64,000 bases of DNA from Cyclina sinensis. Lineage: Eukaryota; Mollusca; Bivalvia; Venerida; Veneridae. The notes beneath the pieces are model-generated. The model saw nothing but the letters and a program-made list of their open reading frames with translations, did no database searches and was not told the origin of the DNA. The stretch lies in contig JAAONU010000013.1 in assembly GCA_012932295.1 (NCBI GenBank), forward strand, positions 3,208,603-3,272,602, written 5' to 3'. This document shows positions 37,115 to 47,558 of the stretch, one piece after another (positions within the stretch are counted from its first letter, which is position 1; the number at the start of each line of letters is the position of its first letter). The position numbers were made by a program, and so were the translations under genes.

Positions 37115-40100
37115 GTAAATACAAATAAAGAAACTTTCTTCTGAAAATCAAATACCGTGGTATCAGTTTTTGAGATAAGTTTTATACTTGACTTTCTTGG
37201 CGGTAGGCACAATATTACATAAATGTATTTATTTCAGGTATGCGGTGGGTTTGGGGAACTTCTGGCGGTTTCCTTACTTGTGTTACAGGAATGGAGGCGG
37301 CGCGTTTCTTGTTCCCTACCTCATTTTTATGACGATTGTTGGAATACCATTATTCTTTGTAGAGGCCGGAGTTGGTCAGTTTTCTAGTGCTGGACCTACA
37401 GCGTGCTGGGAGCTGGCTCCGATTTTCTCGGGTAAATTGCCAAATATATTTCACATATTTTAATATAGCGCTGCTCACAGTCGTTTGAATATATATCGAG
37501 GGGTTGGTGCAAGACTGGACCAAGTCTAACTGAATTATAAGGGTATTTGGTGCAGTATTGCATCATACCAACGTTTTACTTAAAATTTTATCCCCAAAAT
37601 ATCTGCAGAGTATGGTCTGATAGTCTAGTAGAATACTGGCGAAATCTCAGATAAGGGTCACCGTACAATGTATTTCATAGAAAGCGTCATCAGCAGGCGC
37701 GTAGCTAGCCTATAAAGAATGTGGATTCAAAATAATCTAGGGGGTCAGGGGGCATGCCCCCCCCCTGAAAATTTTGAAATAAATGGTGCAATTTGGTGCG
37801 TTTTGGGGCCTCCGGAGAGCTTTCTTGACCAACGAAAATCAGGCTGAATTTCAAACCACATTTTTTTTACTAAAAATATTTTTTTTTGTCAAAATAATGT
37901 GGATTCAGCTGCGTACTCGCGTATAGGCAGCTACGCGCCTGATCAGTTTCGACATCACCAAAACACTTGTTAAAAAACTTACCTGATTTTAACATACGAT
38001 GATTTGCAGCTGTACCACAAACCTCACTGACAATTAAAAAAATGGCTAACTGTCTCAGCGATTCAACGAGCATTACAAATGGTGATCAAATGGCTTAGTC
38101 TTCCCAGTTGATCTTCATCAACGAGCATTACAAATGGTGATCAAATGGCTTAGTCTTCCCAGTTGATTTTCACGGTTGACTTACCGACTTCACTGAAATT
38201 CAATATCTTGAAAGATAAATGGATGTCACATTTCAAGTAGAAGTTCTGTTGTTTGTTTTCAATAACATGTACGTATCAGTTCCTTTTGTTTTTCGTTACT
38301 GGCGCAAGTACTTTTCAAATTGTACTTTGTTATGGTAAGCATAGGCATCGCTAAAATTGTTGTGTAGTTAGATGTTGAAGGTACAGGTATTGCTTGCTGT
38401 ACTTGTTTTGTTGTTTAATGCTGTAGGCATTGGCATTGCTATGATGGTATGTTCATCTCTAAAAGCCCTTTACTACACAATGGTGCTGGCTTGGTGTTTC
38501 TTCTACTTCGTCATGTCCTTTCAACATCCTCTTCCTTGGGCAGATTGTGACAACGACTGGAACACAGAAGGTGATATTTTCTTTTAAAAAATCTGCAGTC
38601 AGTTGAGATCACTTAATGATGATCATAATTCAAGTACGATTTTGAAAAGCCACTTAAAACATTTACTTAAATTAGTTAAAAATGTGAAATAACAGTTAAG
38701 TGGTGTAGTTTATAAAATCTTAATTGAATAGTTAAATGACTTAGTAAAGATAATCACTAACTTTGCTACATTCAGATTGCAGAATTCTTCTACCGGATGT
38801 AAGCTGTGGAAGAAATTATACAAAGAATCTTAACGGAACTTGCCATGACAGCAATGGAACATTTCTTGGTCTATGGAATACTACAATGTTTACTGATGTT
38901 ACTGGAAGACAACGCGTTTCGCCGTCAGAGGAGTACTTCAAGTGCGTGTATTGACGTATTAAGGTGACATTACCGTGTAAAATTATGAAATTATAAAACA
39001 GTCCACATTAACCATATTCCAAATACGGCTATTTTTGTAAACGTGTTGTTAATAATCAAGGGTTTACATGGTTACAGAAGTTCAAATCTTTGTATGTTGA
39101 GTATCACTATCACAGTGACAATTTGGACACTGCTACTAAGTGCTGGTGTTGTCAACTGGCAATCTATCTAATAACATCGTTCTTAAAAACCAGTCATTTC
39201 CACTTTCCAACCTCTGGGGTATTGTCTTCTCTCCATATCATGTAATTTTTTGTTTTAGCAATTTTGTTTTAGGACTAAGTTCCGACATAGAAGACCTAGG
39301 GGCACCTCGCTGGAAAAATGTCCTTTTTCTCTTCACGGCCTGGTTTGTTGGTTTCCTCTGTTTGATAAAAGGCATCAAGTCGACTGGAAAGGTAGGATAA
39401 AAGGTGGATATTTGGGTTATTTTCAGAGGTATTTAAAACAGTTTTAGCACTGTCATCTTCTCAGTTTTTTTAAACATTACTTAATCATTCTGAGCATCAC
39501 ACTGTAACGTTTTAACTGTAACACCTAGCTTTTTTTAAAACTTGCATTAACAAGTAAGACTATTTTTGTTTCAGGTCGTTTATTTCACCGTCACATTCCC
39601 TTACGTGCTACTGCTTATACTATTCTTCCGTGGGGTGATTTTAGAAAATGCATGGGAAGGAATAAAATTCTACATTGTGCCAGATTTTGAAAAACTTGCC
39701 AGCGCCAAGGTATCCCATTAAAAATCGTCATATGATTTCTGCATCTTCTATATACATTTGCTAATGTTTTACCTTTCCGGAAAATTCTACTTTGAACATG
39801 AGTTAGTCACTGGTTTAAAAAAATGTCAGAGAGGTTATTGTCATCGAGATCATATGAATAAGCAAAAATGTTCTTTTCTGTCTCAGCTTAGAGTTAATTA
39901 TAACGATCTTGTACGTAAATGAATTTTTTTTCCATTCAATTACAGGTATGGAGAGACGCTGCAACACAGATATTTTATTCCATAGGGAATGCTTACGGGG
40001 GTATCATTGCACTGTCGAGTTATAATCGGTTCTATAATAACGCCCTCAGGTACATGAAATGATGATTACTGTACAAGTTCCTTTGTATCAGTTATATGCA

Positions 40101-43100
40101 ATTAATATTACAACAGTTGTGTTGTAAAGACCAGTCAGAGAGAACTCGATAATATTTTTTAAAAATCGAAAAATAATACTTATTTGTTAAATTCGGAACA
40201 TATTAGAAATTATTTCCATCGTCTGTGGCATCTGTTACTTAATATCCCTGATTAAAGATTAAAAACATGCATATGGATTATATTAAAGTTTTAGAAGAGC
40301 TGCAATGTTAAGAGACATTTTTTGCAAACCCTTTTCCTAGTTCTATCTTCATTCTGTCTTAATGTGACATGAACATTGGTCATTTGCAAATTAAACACTT
40401 TTATGACTTTAAATACCTGTTCTGGGTTATACGACTGTATCTGGCTTGTCGTTATGTAGAAAACAGTCATTTATATTATCAGTGTTTTTTGCTTAGAGAC
40501 TCGTTGATTGTATCAATTGGGAATTGCATGACGAGTATTTTTGGAGGGTTTGTCATATTTTCCTACATTGGCTTCATGGCAGGGCAACTGGCCGTCCCAG
40601 TGAAGGACGTTGTAAGAAGTGGTAAGTATTTTGTTCTGAGCATCTCAAGTCTCTGTAAACATTTTATTTTAATTTATAGGCTACCTGTGAAATAAACTGT
40701 TGTTACCCCTGACTTTAAAGGTGATTAATTATTCACAGTGAAAATATGAGATTTAATACAATCTTTGGTAGTAATGACACGCGTACTATAGTAGGGCGTT
40801 GATTTAGGGGATCTATTCTTTGCTCGTGGTTTACGTGTCTAATTACAACATAGTTTCTATAGAGAAAGCATATTCCGAGGTTCATTAACAATAATCTATA
40901 CAAACCTTTCTCTCATCATCTCCCGACGTATAAACTGTTCACTAAGTCTACATTTTATCACAAACAAGTTAGCTATTTCGATCAAATTGTTTACCTCTGT
41001 CTCAAACAGAAATTAAGATTTAATCTGAACAATCTTTTTCTTTTGTTATTGTTATATAAATACCATTAACATCTACCCTACGCATCAGGACTGACTTAAT
41101 GTATACATGCAGTTGATATCAAATTTTCCTATTTTGTCAAAAATTTCATTTATTTATGAAAATACTTGCTTTTCATAAAATATCTGCTGCTAGAACCAAT
41201 GTGTAAAAAATACAGTGCAGAGTCTTATCCAGAATTTTTTTTCGTCTTTGACTTTCTACTGGTTAGGTGTGAACAGTTCACATTTACTTTTCTAAGAAAC
41301 TATTATTTACCTCGTTTCTTTACGAAACAATAACATAATGCATGTTTTAGCGTACGCTTAGGCGCGTGCTCTACACCAATCGCAGGCGCGTGAGCTACAC
41401 CAATCTTATCGCTTGAGCTACACCAATTGTTGCCGCGTGAGCTTCGCCAATCGTCGCGTGAGCTACTCCAATCGTTGCCGCGTGAGCTTCACCAATCGTG
41501 GCCGCGTGAGCTACTCCAATTGTTGCTGCGTGAGATCTCACCAATCGTCGCGTGAGCTACTCCAATCGTTGTGCGTGAGCTTCACCAATCGTTGACGCGT
41601 GAGCTTCACCAATCGTCGCGTGAGCTACTCCAGTCATTGCCGCGTGAGCTTCACCAATCGTTGCCGCGTGAGCTTCACCAATCGTTGCCGCGTGAGCTTC
41701 ACTAATCGTCGTCGCGTGAGCTTCTCCAGTCGTTGCCGCGTGAGCTTCACCAATCGTTGCGTGAGCTACTCCAGTCGTTGCCGCGTGAGCTTTACCAATC
41801 GTTGCCGCGTGAGCTTCACCAATCGTTGCCGCGTGAGCTTCACCAGTCGTTGCCGCGTGAGCTACAACAATTGTTACTATCGACCTTAGATGCACAATGT
41901 GTCTTGCAAAGACAGGAAAACAAGTTATGATAAAATTCTCTGTCCATTCTGTATCTTTGAGGTGCTGGACTAGTGTTTGTGATATATCCAGAGGCTCTAA
42001 ACATTTTACCAGGATCAACATTCTGGGCAATCATTTTCTTCTTCATGCTCATTACGTTGGGACTAGACAGCCAGGTAATGACTTCTTAATTTTTTCCACT
42101 GAAACACAATTTGACGGTATCGTTAGTTCCATATGCTCAGCTTACATCCGTCAAATAGAACATTTTACATAAAAATGAGAAAATATTCATAAGAACAGAA
42201 AAAAAGAAGAAATTCTACAGAAAATACTGCTACGATTTGAGGAATCTTGGAAAAAAGTATACCCTTCTTTCTTTATTTTTAAGATGTCAGTAACTTTGTA
42301 TCTTATCAAAATACTGAAAATTGTCAAGGAGATACATTTTATCAAAAGAATTCTTTTTATTTTAACGAGTAAGACTAAGGACAGACATTAAATTTCGGCA
42401 AGTATAAACAAATACATTAATACAAAGTAAGGACAGACATTTAATTTCAGCAAGTATAAACAAGTACATTGATACAAAGTAAGGACAGACATTTAATTTC
42501 GGCAAGTGTAAACAAATACATTAATACAAAGTAAAAGGAACTTATTCCTTTCTACGGGCCTTTTGGCAGTTTCCAAAAAAGTATAACGCTGAGGTTATTG
42601 CAAGAGTGTTGTGGCAAGAGGCTTCGTTTCAAACACTTTTGTTTATATATGTTATAGTTTGCTATAGTTGAGACAGTTTTAACCGGCATTGATGACGTGT
42701 GGCCTAAAATAAGAGATTACAAGACAACTAGTATTGGAGTCCTCTGTGTCATAGGATTTGTTCTTGGCCTGCCAATGTGTACAGATGTAAGTAGTAAATG
42801 GCATATTTATATGCAAGTGTCTTTTGTATTAAGTATGTTACATAACAAGAACTGATTACATAGACGAGATACCAATTCTGTTTCACAAGAGTGTCATGGC
42901 GTTTCTCTTATCCAAGGGCAAATTTTCATGCCCAGGTACAATGTACAAATTAATGTTAAAAATGAGGCCGACAAAACAAAAGTTGACAGATCGGACCATT
43001 CTTGTGATGAGAAATACTTTATATTCGATCCAAGTCAGAATGTTTTATTTATGACAGGTTGAAGATGAAGATAAAACATTGTAATTTAACTGTCACATAA

Positions 43101-46100
43101 TTATCATTATACTAAACATTAAATGTAAATTACAAGTTTTTGATACATTTTATTCACCATAATATTTTGATGCTATCTAAATGTTGAGACATTCCTATAT
43201 TAATGAAGTTTAAAGTTGACAGATTATTTTATGTTGCATTGATGACTATTAATATGAAAAGATTTTGCCTTTGAGAAAAATCTGAAATCTGATTTATCAA
43301 GAGTGTCCATTAGTTTTCTTTCTGATAAAACGCTCGGCAATGTGTTTATAGAAAATGATTGAGAGATATTTTGCACAGCTTAAATAATATTTGCATTATG
43401 CTAAGAAACATAATATCTAATGAACTACACGTAAAACAAACTTTCTAACCTGTTTTCAGGGAGGACTGTATGTGCTCCAGGTGGTAGACTATTACAACGC
43501 AGCATTCTCCCTGCTCCTGATAGGCCTGGCAGAAACTATAGCTGTCATCTTTGTTTACGGTAAACCATTCATCAACCATTCATCAACTTAGTTCTAAATT
43601 ACTAATAGGAAGTTGGCAGTAGCAGTACGCAGTAGCAGTTGGCAGTAGAAATTCAATCAAATGTGAAGTTGGCAGTAACAGTAACAGCAGTAGCAGTAGG
43701 CAAAACGTGAAGATGGCAGTAGCAGTAACAGCAGTAGCAGTAAGCAAAACGTGAAGTTGGCAGTAGCAGTAACCAGTGGCGTAGCTGCCTATACGTCGAA
43801 TATGTACGTGCGTACAATTCGTTCCGGGGTCGGAAAAAAGAAAATTATTTTATGCGAAAAATGATCCTTAAATGACGAAATATGTGGAGCTTCCGGGGGC
43901 TTCGCCCCCTGGACCTCAGTTAAACTATGCCACGAACCTGTAAGGGGGCTCGAGCTCCACACAAGGACTTCCTTCGGGTTTGTGCATACACTTGTGCTTA
44001 CTACTCATTTTTGCCCTAGCGACCGCCCTGTGAACTGATAGAAATCTGATGAAGTCATGCATAGAATACTGTATAAATATAAATTTGGTCCCTTACAAGC
44101 AGACGCCGAACTTGAGAAACAGATAGTGATACCTAAAATTAATGGAAGATTCAAGAATGTTAGATACTGAAACAGTCTTTACGTATATTAGAAATGCCTG
44201 TTACATTTTAGGTTTGAAGCGTTTCTGCAAGGATATTGAGTTGATGACCGGCAAACAGCCATCAATATTCTTCAAGGTCACATGGACAGTCACGTGTCCG
44301 ATAGGAATTTCGGTTAATATCTTTAAATAGTTCACCTGTATCTGGATCCAATTTTGTTATGCTTACCAAACAGTTCTGTTTTAAATGTTGCTTCTGTCTT
44401 ACTAAGATAGCACTAAAGATTGATTATTTTCAACATTTTGATTCGTAAATCTTTGATTTCTGGATACTTCAATGAAAGACTGAAAGTAACTCAAACAAAA
44501 TTCAAGTAAGCACAATAACGATTTGTCTATAACATATACAAATTTTAGTTTTTCGTTTAATTGTCTATGTTTATAAATATTGTTAGGTTTTCATATATGC
44601 ATATACGAGTCACGTGATGTCAACTTAATGAAATTCTAAATCTTCTATATTTCAGTTTATACTAATGTTTGCATGGATCGACTACAGTCCGATTACGTAC
44701 GGAGATGACGGAGAATATCCTCAGTGGGTACATGGTATAGGTTGGTGTATCTCCCTCGCCTCGGTCATATTTATACCTGTTGGGATGATATACAAGATGA
44801 TTACCGTCGAGGGAGGCGGAAGTATCTTTCATGTATGTTTCAAGTTTCTTCAAATGCTCAAACAGACATAGTTCGAATAACTTTCGTAAAACCTTTTCTA
44901 GGGTAGAATTTTAGCTACACTTTTTTCTCAAACTAAAACATGAATAAAATTTTAAAAACTATAACTAAAACAATTCGTACTGCGATCACGTGACAATTCT
45001 TTGTCAGTTAACTTTAAGTCGTCAGATTTTCTGCATGTTTAGCTCACCTGAGCACAAAGTGCTCAGGGTGAGCTTTTCTGATCAGTCTTTGTCCGTCGTC
45101 CGTCCGTCCGTCGTCAACTTTTCATTCAAATGACATCTCCTCTGAAACCAAAGGACCAAATCAAATGAAACTTGCCTGGGATGTTCCTTGCATGTAGCTC
45201 TACCAAGATTGTTCAAATGGTTCTGGTCCATTGCATTTCTGGTTCACTGGAGCTAAAATTATATTTTATAAGTTGGATCTTTAAAAATCTTCTTCTCCGA
45301 AACCACAAGGCCTGGAGCTTAGATATTTGGTATGAAGCATTATCTAGTGGACCTCTACCAAGTTTGTTCAAATTATGATCGTGGGGTCAAAACTGACCCC
45401 ATCCCAGGGTCACATAGATTTTTTTATATAGATTTATATAGGGAAAACCTAAAACATCTTGTTGTCAGAAACCACAAGGCCTAGAGTTTAGATATTTGGT
45501 GTGCAGCATTGTCCAGTGGACCTTTACCAAGTTTGTTCAAATCATGGCTCCTGGGTCAAAAATGGCCCAGCCCCGGGGGTCACATGTTTTACATAGAGTT
45601 ATATAGGAAAAACTTTAAAAAATCTTCTTGTCAGAAACTGCAAGGCCTAGAGTTTAGATATTTGGTGTGCAGCATTGTCCAGTGGACCTCTACCAAGTTT
45701 GTTCAAATCATGGCTCTTGGGTCAAAAATGGCCCCGCCCCAGGGGTCAAATGTTTTATATAGAGTTATATAGGAAAAACTTAAAAAAAATCTTCTTGTCA
45801 GAAACCGCAAGGCCTAGAGTTTAGATATTTGGTGTGCAGCATTGTCCAGTGGACCTCTACTAAGTCTCTTCAAATCATAGCCACTGGGTCAAAATAGGCC
45901 CCACCCCGGGGGTCAATTGATTTTACATAGGCTTATATAGGAAATCTTTAAAAATCTTCTTCTCAGAAACCACAATGCCTACAGCTTAGATATTTGGTGT
46001 GTAGCATTGTCCAGTGGACCTCTATCAAGTTTGTTCAAATTATGTCCCCTGGGTCAAAATTGGTCACGCCCCAGGGTCTCTTGATTTACATATAGTTATA

Positions 46101-47501
46101 AAGGAAAAACATGAAAATCATTTTTCTCCGAAACTAATAGGACTAGACCTTAGATCTTTGGTGTGGAGTATTGTGTTGAGAACCTTTACCAGTATTGTTT
46201 ATATGTTAGCCCCGGGGTCAAAATTGGCCCCGCCCCGTGGGCCCTTAATATGTAAAAAAGGCAATCTTTAAAAATCTTCTTACTGGAAACCTCAATGCCT
46301 ACAGCTTAGATATTGTCTAGTGGACCTCTACCTAGTTTGTTTGAAAAATGTCCCTGGGGTCACTATTGGCCCCGCCCGAGGGTTCACAAGTTTTAAATAG
46401 CAGTATAGAAGAAAATCTTTAAAAATCTTCTTGTCTGAAACCACAAGACCTAGAATTTTAAAATTTGGCATGAAGCAAGCTTTATCAAGCTTTTTGAAAT
46501 TATTAGATTAGGTTTAAGGTCACGGAGGTTAAAAATAGATTTATCTACTGTACCTCATAGAGCCTTCATTTATAAACCAATATCTTTGATATTCAGTATA
46601 TAGGTTCCTTGCATGGACGTCTACCCATGGGTAGGGTTTGAGGTCACTGGGTCAAGGTCACCATAGCTTATAATAGATATTTCTACTTTCTGTCACAGAG
46701 CCTTTATTTATTGACTGGTATTTTACATATTTGGTTTGTAGGCACTTACATATTTTCAATTAAAAAATGAAATACTGCTTAACAGCAAACCTACAGCCAA
46801 AGAACTCAGGTGAGCAATCCAGGGCCATCATGGCCCTCTTGTTTAATATAAAATTATACATCTTTATTCTTCAGAGGATAAAAGTACTCGTAAAGCCCTC
46901 AAAATTTTGGGGACCAGCATTGGTAAAGCACAGAAGGCTAGTTACGTATATTGGTGATTTTGATGTCGACCCTTATAATGTCGGAGAGAATGACGTGCCC
47001 AGGAGGAGACTTTCAGTTATCTCCATCGATCTGACCGGATTGGTAAATATATAATCATGACTGAAAGAGAAATGTTAAAACTTATTCATATTGAATCGAA
47101 TGCAGAGTATGTGAAAAATACTCTGGCCGACTTCCTCCATGAATTAAATCAGTACTGGGTGTTAAAGTCAGAGATAGATTCTTAAAGACAATTGACACCC
47201 TATATCACGACACGTTCATATTTTTGAGATTCATCTATTCGAATATTCATTTCGATTCTGGTTCCATCTGTAAGAATTGTGTTAATTCAGCTAAAATATT
47301 CAAATAAAAAAAATCGACCACGTTCTTTTTACACGACCTGAAATATTTCTTTTTACATTGTACCATCCAAACAATACTGCACATTTGCTTTTGTGAATTA
47401 AAACAGGAATATCTAAAACTCTTTTACAGAGTAGACGAAGATCGAGCGTTGCTTTATTTGACTCCAATCCAGAACCGATGACCACCTCTAGCCATATGTA
47501 A
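36936..47501 (+). CDS. SLC6-family Na+/Cl--dependent amino-acid transporter (glycine-transporter-like), 15 exons
   Basis: Fifteen AG/GT-bounded exons join in frame into 679 residues, typical of SLC6. The start at 36936 has G at -3 and +4, but the frame stays open to 36771. RGNW precedes TM1, whose [14 protein letters not shown] (60-73) is the sodium/substrate signature; glycine at the position of the monoamine aspartate excludes biogenic amine carriers. Putative chloride-site residues Y87, Q325, S329, N361 and S365, and LGLDSQ (426-431) of TM8, are present. EL2 has the conserved cysteine pair C165/C174 and sequons at N186, N192, N199 and N207. In this family twelve-helix plasma-membrane carriers use Na+ and Cl- gradients for uptake of glycine, GABA, taurine, proline or other amino acids; the substrate here is not resolved. 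The tail is short, ending TTSSHM. No frameshift or stop breaks it. Confidence 0.93.
37238..37431 (+). CDS. SLC6 exon 2: TM1-TM2
   Basis: Opens with the base completing G60 and encodes [22 protein letters not shown]2 and [19 protein letters not shown]. Acceptor TTTCAG ends at 37237, donor GTAAAT starts at 37432. Confidence 0.95.
37694..37941. mobile_element. 248-bp MITE in SLC6 intron 2
   Basis: Terminal inverted repeats: left CAGGCGCGTAGCTAGCCTAT, right the complement with one base missing (37922-37941). Direct repeats ATCAG (37689-37693 and 37942-37946) flank it. The interior is non-coding with a GGGGGCATGCCCCCC tract. The superfamily is not certain; the terminal GGCGTAGC resembles many hAT-like MITEs, but a 5-bp duplication is short for hAT. 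Confidence 0.8.
38064..38165. repeat. Near-identical tandem duplication, about 53 bp x2
   Basis: CAACGAGCATTACAAATGGT through TCTTCCCAGTTGAT appears twice head to tail with almost no difference, so the duplication is recent. It lies in SLC6 intron 2. Confidence 0.85.
38427..38570 (+). CDS. SLC6 exon 3: TM3 and start of EL2
   Basis: Encodes [31 protein letters not shown] and [11 protein letters not shown]. Acceptor CTGTAG ends at 38426, donor GTGATA starts at 38571. Confidence 0.93.
38776..38941 (+). CDS. SLC6 exon 4: extracellular loop 2
   Basis: Encodes the large glycosylated loop with four N-X-T sequons and ends EEYF plus two bases of an Asn codon. Donor GTGCGT starts at 38942. Confidence 0.9.
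39259..39391 (+). CDS. SLC6 exon 5: TM4
   Basis: Begins by completing Asn, then [20 protein letters not shown]4 and [10 protein letters not shown]. Acceptor GTTTTAG ends at 39258, chosen because it restores the YFNNFVLGLS junction of the family; a second AG at 39272 would break it. Confidence 0.9.
39575..39709 (+). CDS. SLC6 exon 6: TM5
   Basis: Exactly 45 codons: [40 protein letters not shown]. Acceptor TTTCAG ends at 39574, donor GTATCC starts at 39710. Confidence 0.95.
39946..40049 (+). CDS. SLC6 exon 7: TM6
   Basis: Encodes [19 protein letters not shown] and [13 protein letters not shown], containing the unwound TM6 and putative chloride-site residues Q325 and S329; ends with AG of an Arg codon. 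Donor GTACAT starts at 40050. Confidence 0.95.
40497..40621 (+). CDS. SLC6 exon 8: TM7
   Basis: Encodes [41 protein letters not shown]361 and S365 are the putative chloride ligands. Acceptor GCTTAG ends at 40496, donor GTAAGT starts at 40622. Confidence 0.95.
41345..41872. repeat. 24-bp minisatellite in SLC6 intron 8
   Basis: About 21 copies of a 24-bp unit built from GCGTGAGCTTCACCAATCGT plus TGCC, with shorter 18-21-bp variants (GCGTGAGCTACTCCAATCGT). It is strikingly GC-richer than its surroundings and ends about 90 bp before exon 9. Because most units are multiples of three, long frames stay open on both strands. Confidence 0.92.
41962..42074 (+). CDS. SLC6 exon 9: EL4 and start of TM8
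   Basis: Completes Gly then [20 protein letters not shown], ending LGLDSQ. Acceptor TTTGAG ends at 41961, about 90 bp after a 24-bp minisatellite; donor GTAATG starts at 42075. Confidence 0.94.
42376..42533. repeat. 52-bp tandem repeat, three copies
   Basis: Units start at 42376, 42428 and 42480 (TAAGGACAGACATTTAATTT...), with only a few differences. Located in SLC6 intron 9. Confidence 0.9.
42658..42786 (+). CDS. SLC6 exon 10: rest of TM8 and TM9
   Basis: Encodes [20 protein letters not shown] and [18 protein letters not shown] (43 codons). Acceptor GTTATAG ends at 42657, donor GTAAGT starts at 42787. Confidence 0.94.
43460..43559 (+). CDS. SLC6 exon 11: TM10
   Basis: Encodes [32 protein letters not shown]. 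Acceptor TTTTCAG ends at 43459, donor GTAAAC starts at 43560. Confidence 0.94.
43600..43775. repeat. GCAGTA-rich tandem repeat
   Basis: Repeated GGCAGTAGCAGTAACAGCAG blocks separated by GCAAAACGTGAAG give a higher-order unit of about 50 bp, three partial copies. In SLC6 intron 11. Confidence 0.8.
43776..44030. repeat. Possible diverged or truncated MITE in SLC6 intron 11
   Basis: AGTGGCGTAGCTGCCTATAC resembles the terminal repeat of the 37694-37941 element, and GGGGGCTTCGCCCCCTGGA resembles its GC-rich interior. No matching right end is clear. Confidence 0.4.
44212..44312 (+). CDS. SLC6 exon 12: TM10-TM11 loop
   Basis: Encodes [20 protein letters not shown] and the start of TM11. Acceptor TTTTAG ends at 44211, donor GTTAAT starts at 44313. 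Confidence 0.92.
44656..44832 (+). CDS. SLC6 exon 13: TM11-TM12
   Basis: Encodes [18 protein letters not shown], then [20 protein letters not shown] and the cytoplasmic [13 protein letters not shown]. Acceptor TTTCAG ends at 44655, donor GTATGT starts at 44833. Confidence 0.94.
45041..46843 (+). mobile_element. Helentron-like non-autonomous element, 166-bp internal repeats (copy 2)
   Basis: 5' hairpin 45041-45074 (AGCTCACCTGAGCAC, loop AAA, near-complement), GTCC tract, then about eight copies of a roughly 166-bp monomer marked by TTAGATATTTGGTGTG (near 45318, 45488, 45654, 45821, 45987, 46150, 46307, 46458), then a different distal segment with CATAGAGCCTTCATTTAT and GGTCAAGGTCACC. It ends with CAGGTGAGC (46807-46815), hairpin AGGGCCATCATGGCCCT (46821-46837) and CTTGTT. 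The ends match copy 1 but the internal monomer does not. It fills most of SLC6 intron 13, in the gene's orientation. Confidence 0.75.
46875..47042 (+). CDS. SLC6 exon 14: cytoplasmic tail
   Basis: Encodes [20 protein letters not shown] and further basic/acidic tail (56 codons). The acceptor (CTTCAG, ends 46874) lies only 31 bp beyond the end of an inserted repeat. Donor GTAAAT starts at 47043. Confidence 0.92.
47430..47501 (+). CDS. SLC6 exon 15: C-terminus
   Basis: Encodes [20 protein letters not shown] and SHM, then TAA. Acceptor TTTTACAG ends at 47429. The RRRSS stretch could be a phosphorylation site, which is inference. Confidence 0.87.
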   Translation, partial: SRRRSSVALFDSNPEPMTTSSHM

Positions 47502-47552
47502 AACGACAAAACTGCCCAGGAAATATGGAATTCTGACTGAATGATTACAGAA

Positions 47553-47558
47553 AATAAA
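47553..47558 (+). terminator. Candidate SLC6 polyadenylation signal AATAAA
   Basis: Canonical hexamer 52 bp after the stop codon. This would give a very short 3' UTR; other signals further on are possible. Confidence 0.5.

Noticed and set aside
41557..42030. 157-codon open frame on the minus strand (repeating Glu-Ala-His-Ala-Ala-Thr-Ile-Gly)
   Set aside because: It is produced by the 24-bp minisatellite, whose unit is divisible by three, and it runs antisense through SLC6 exon 9.
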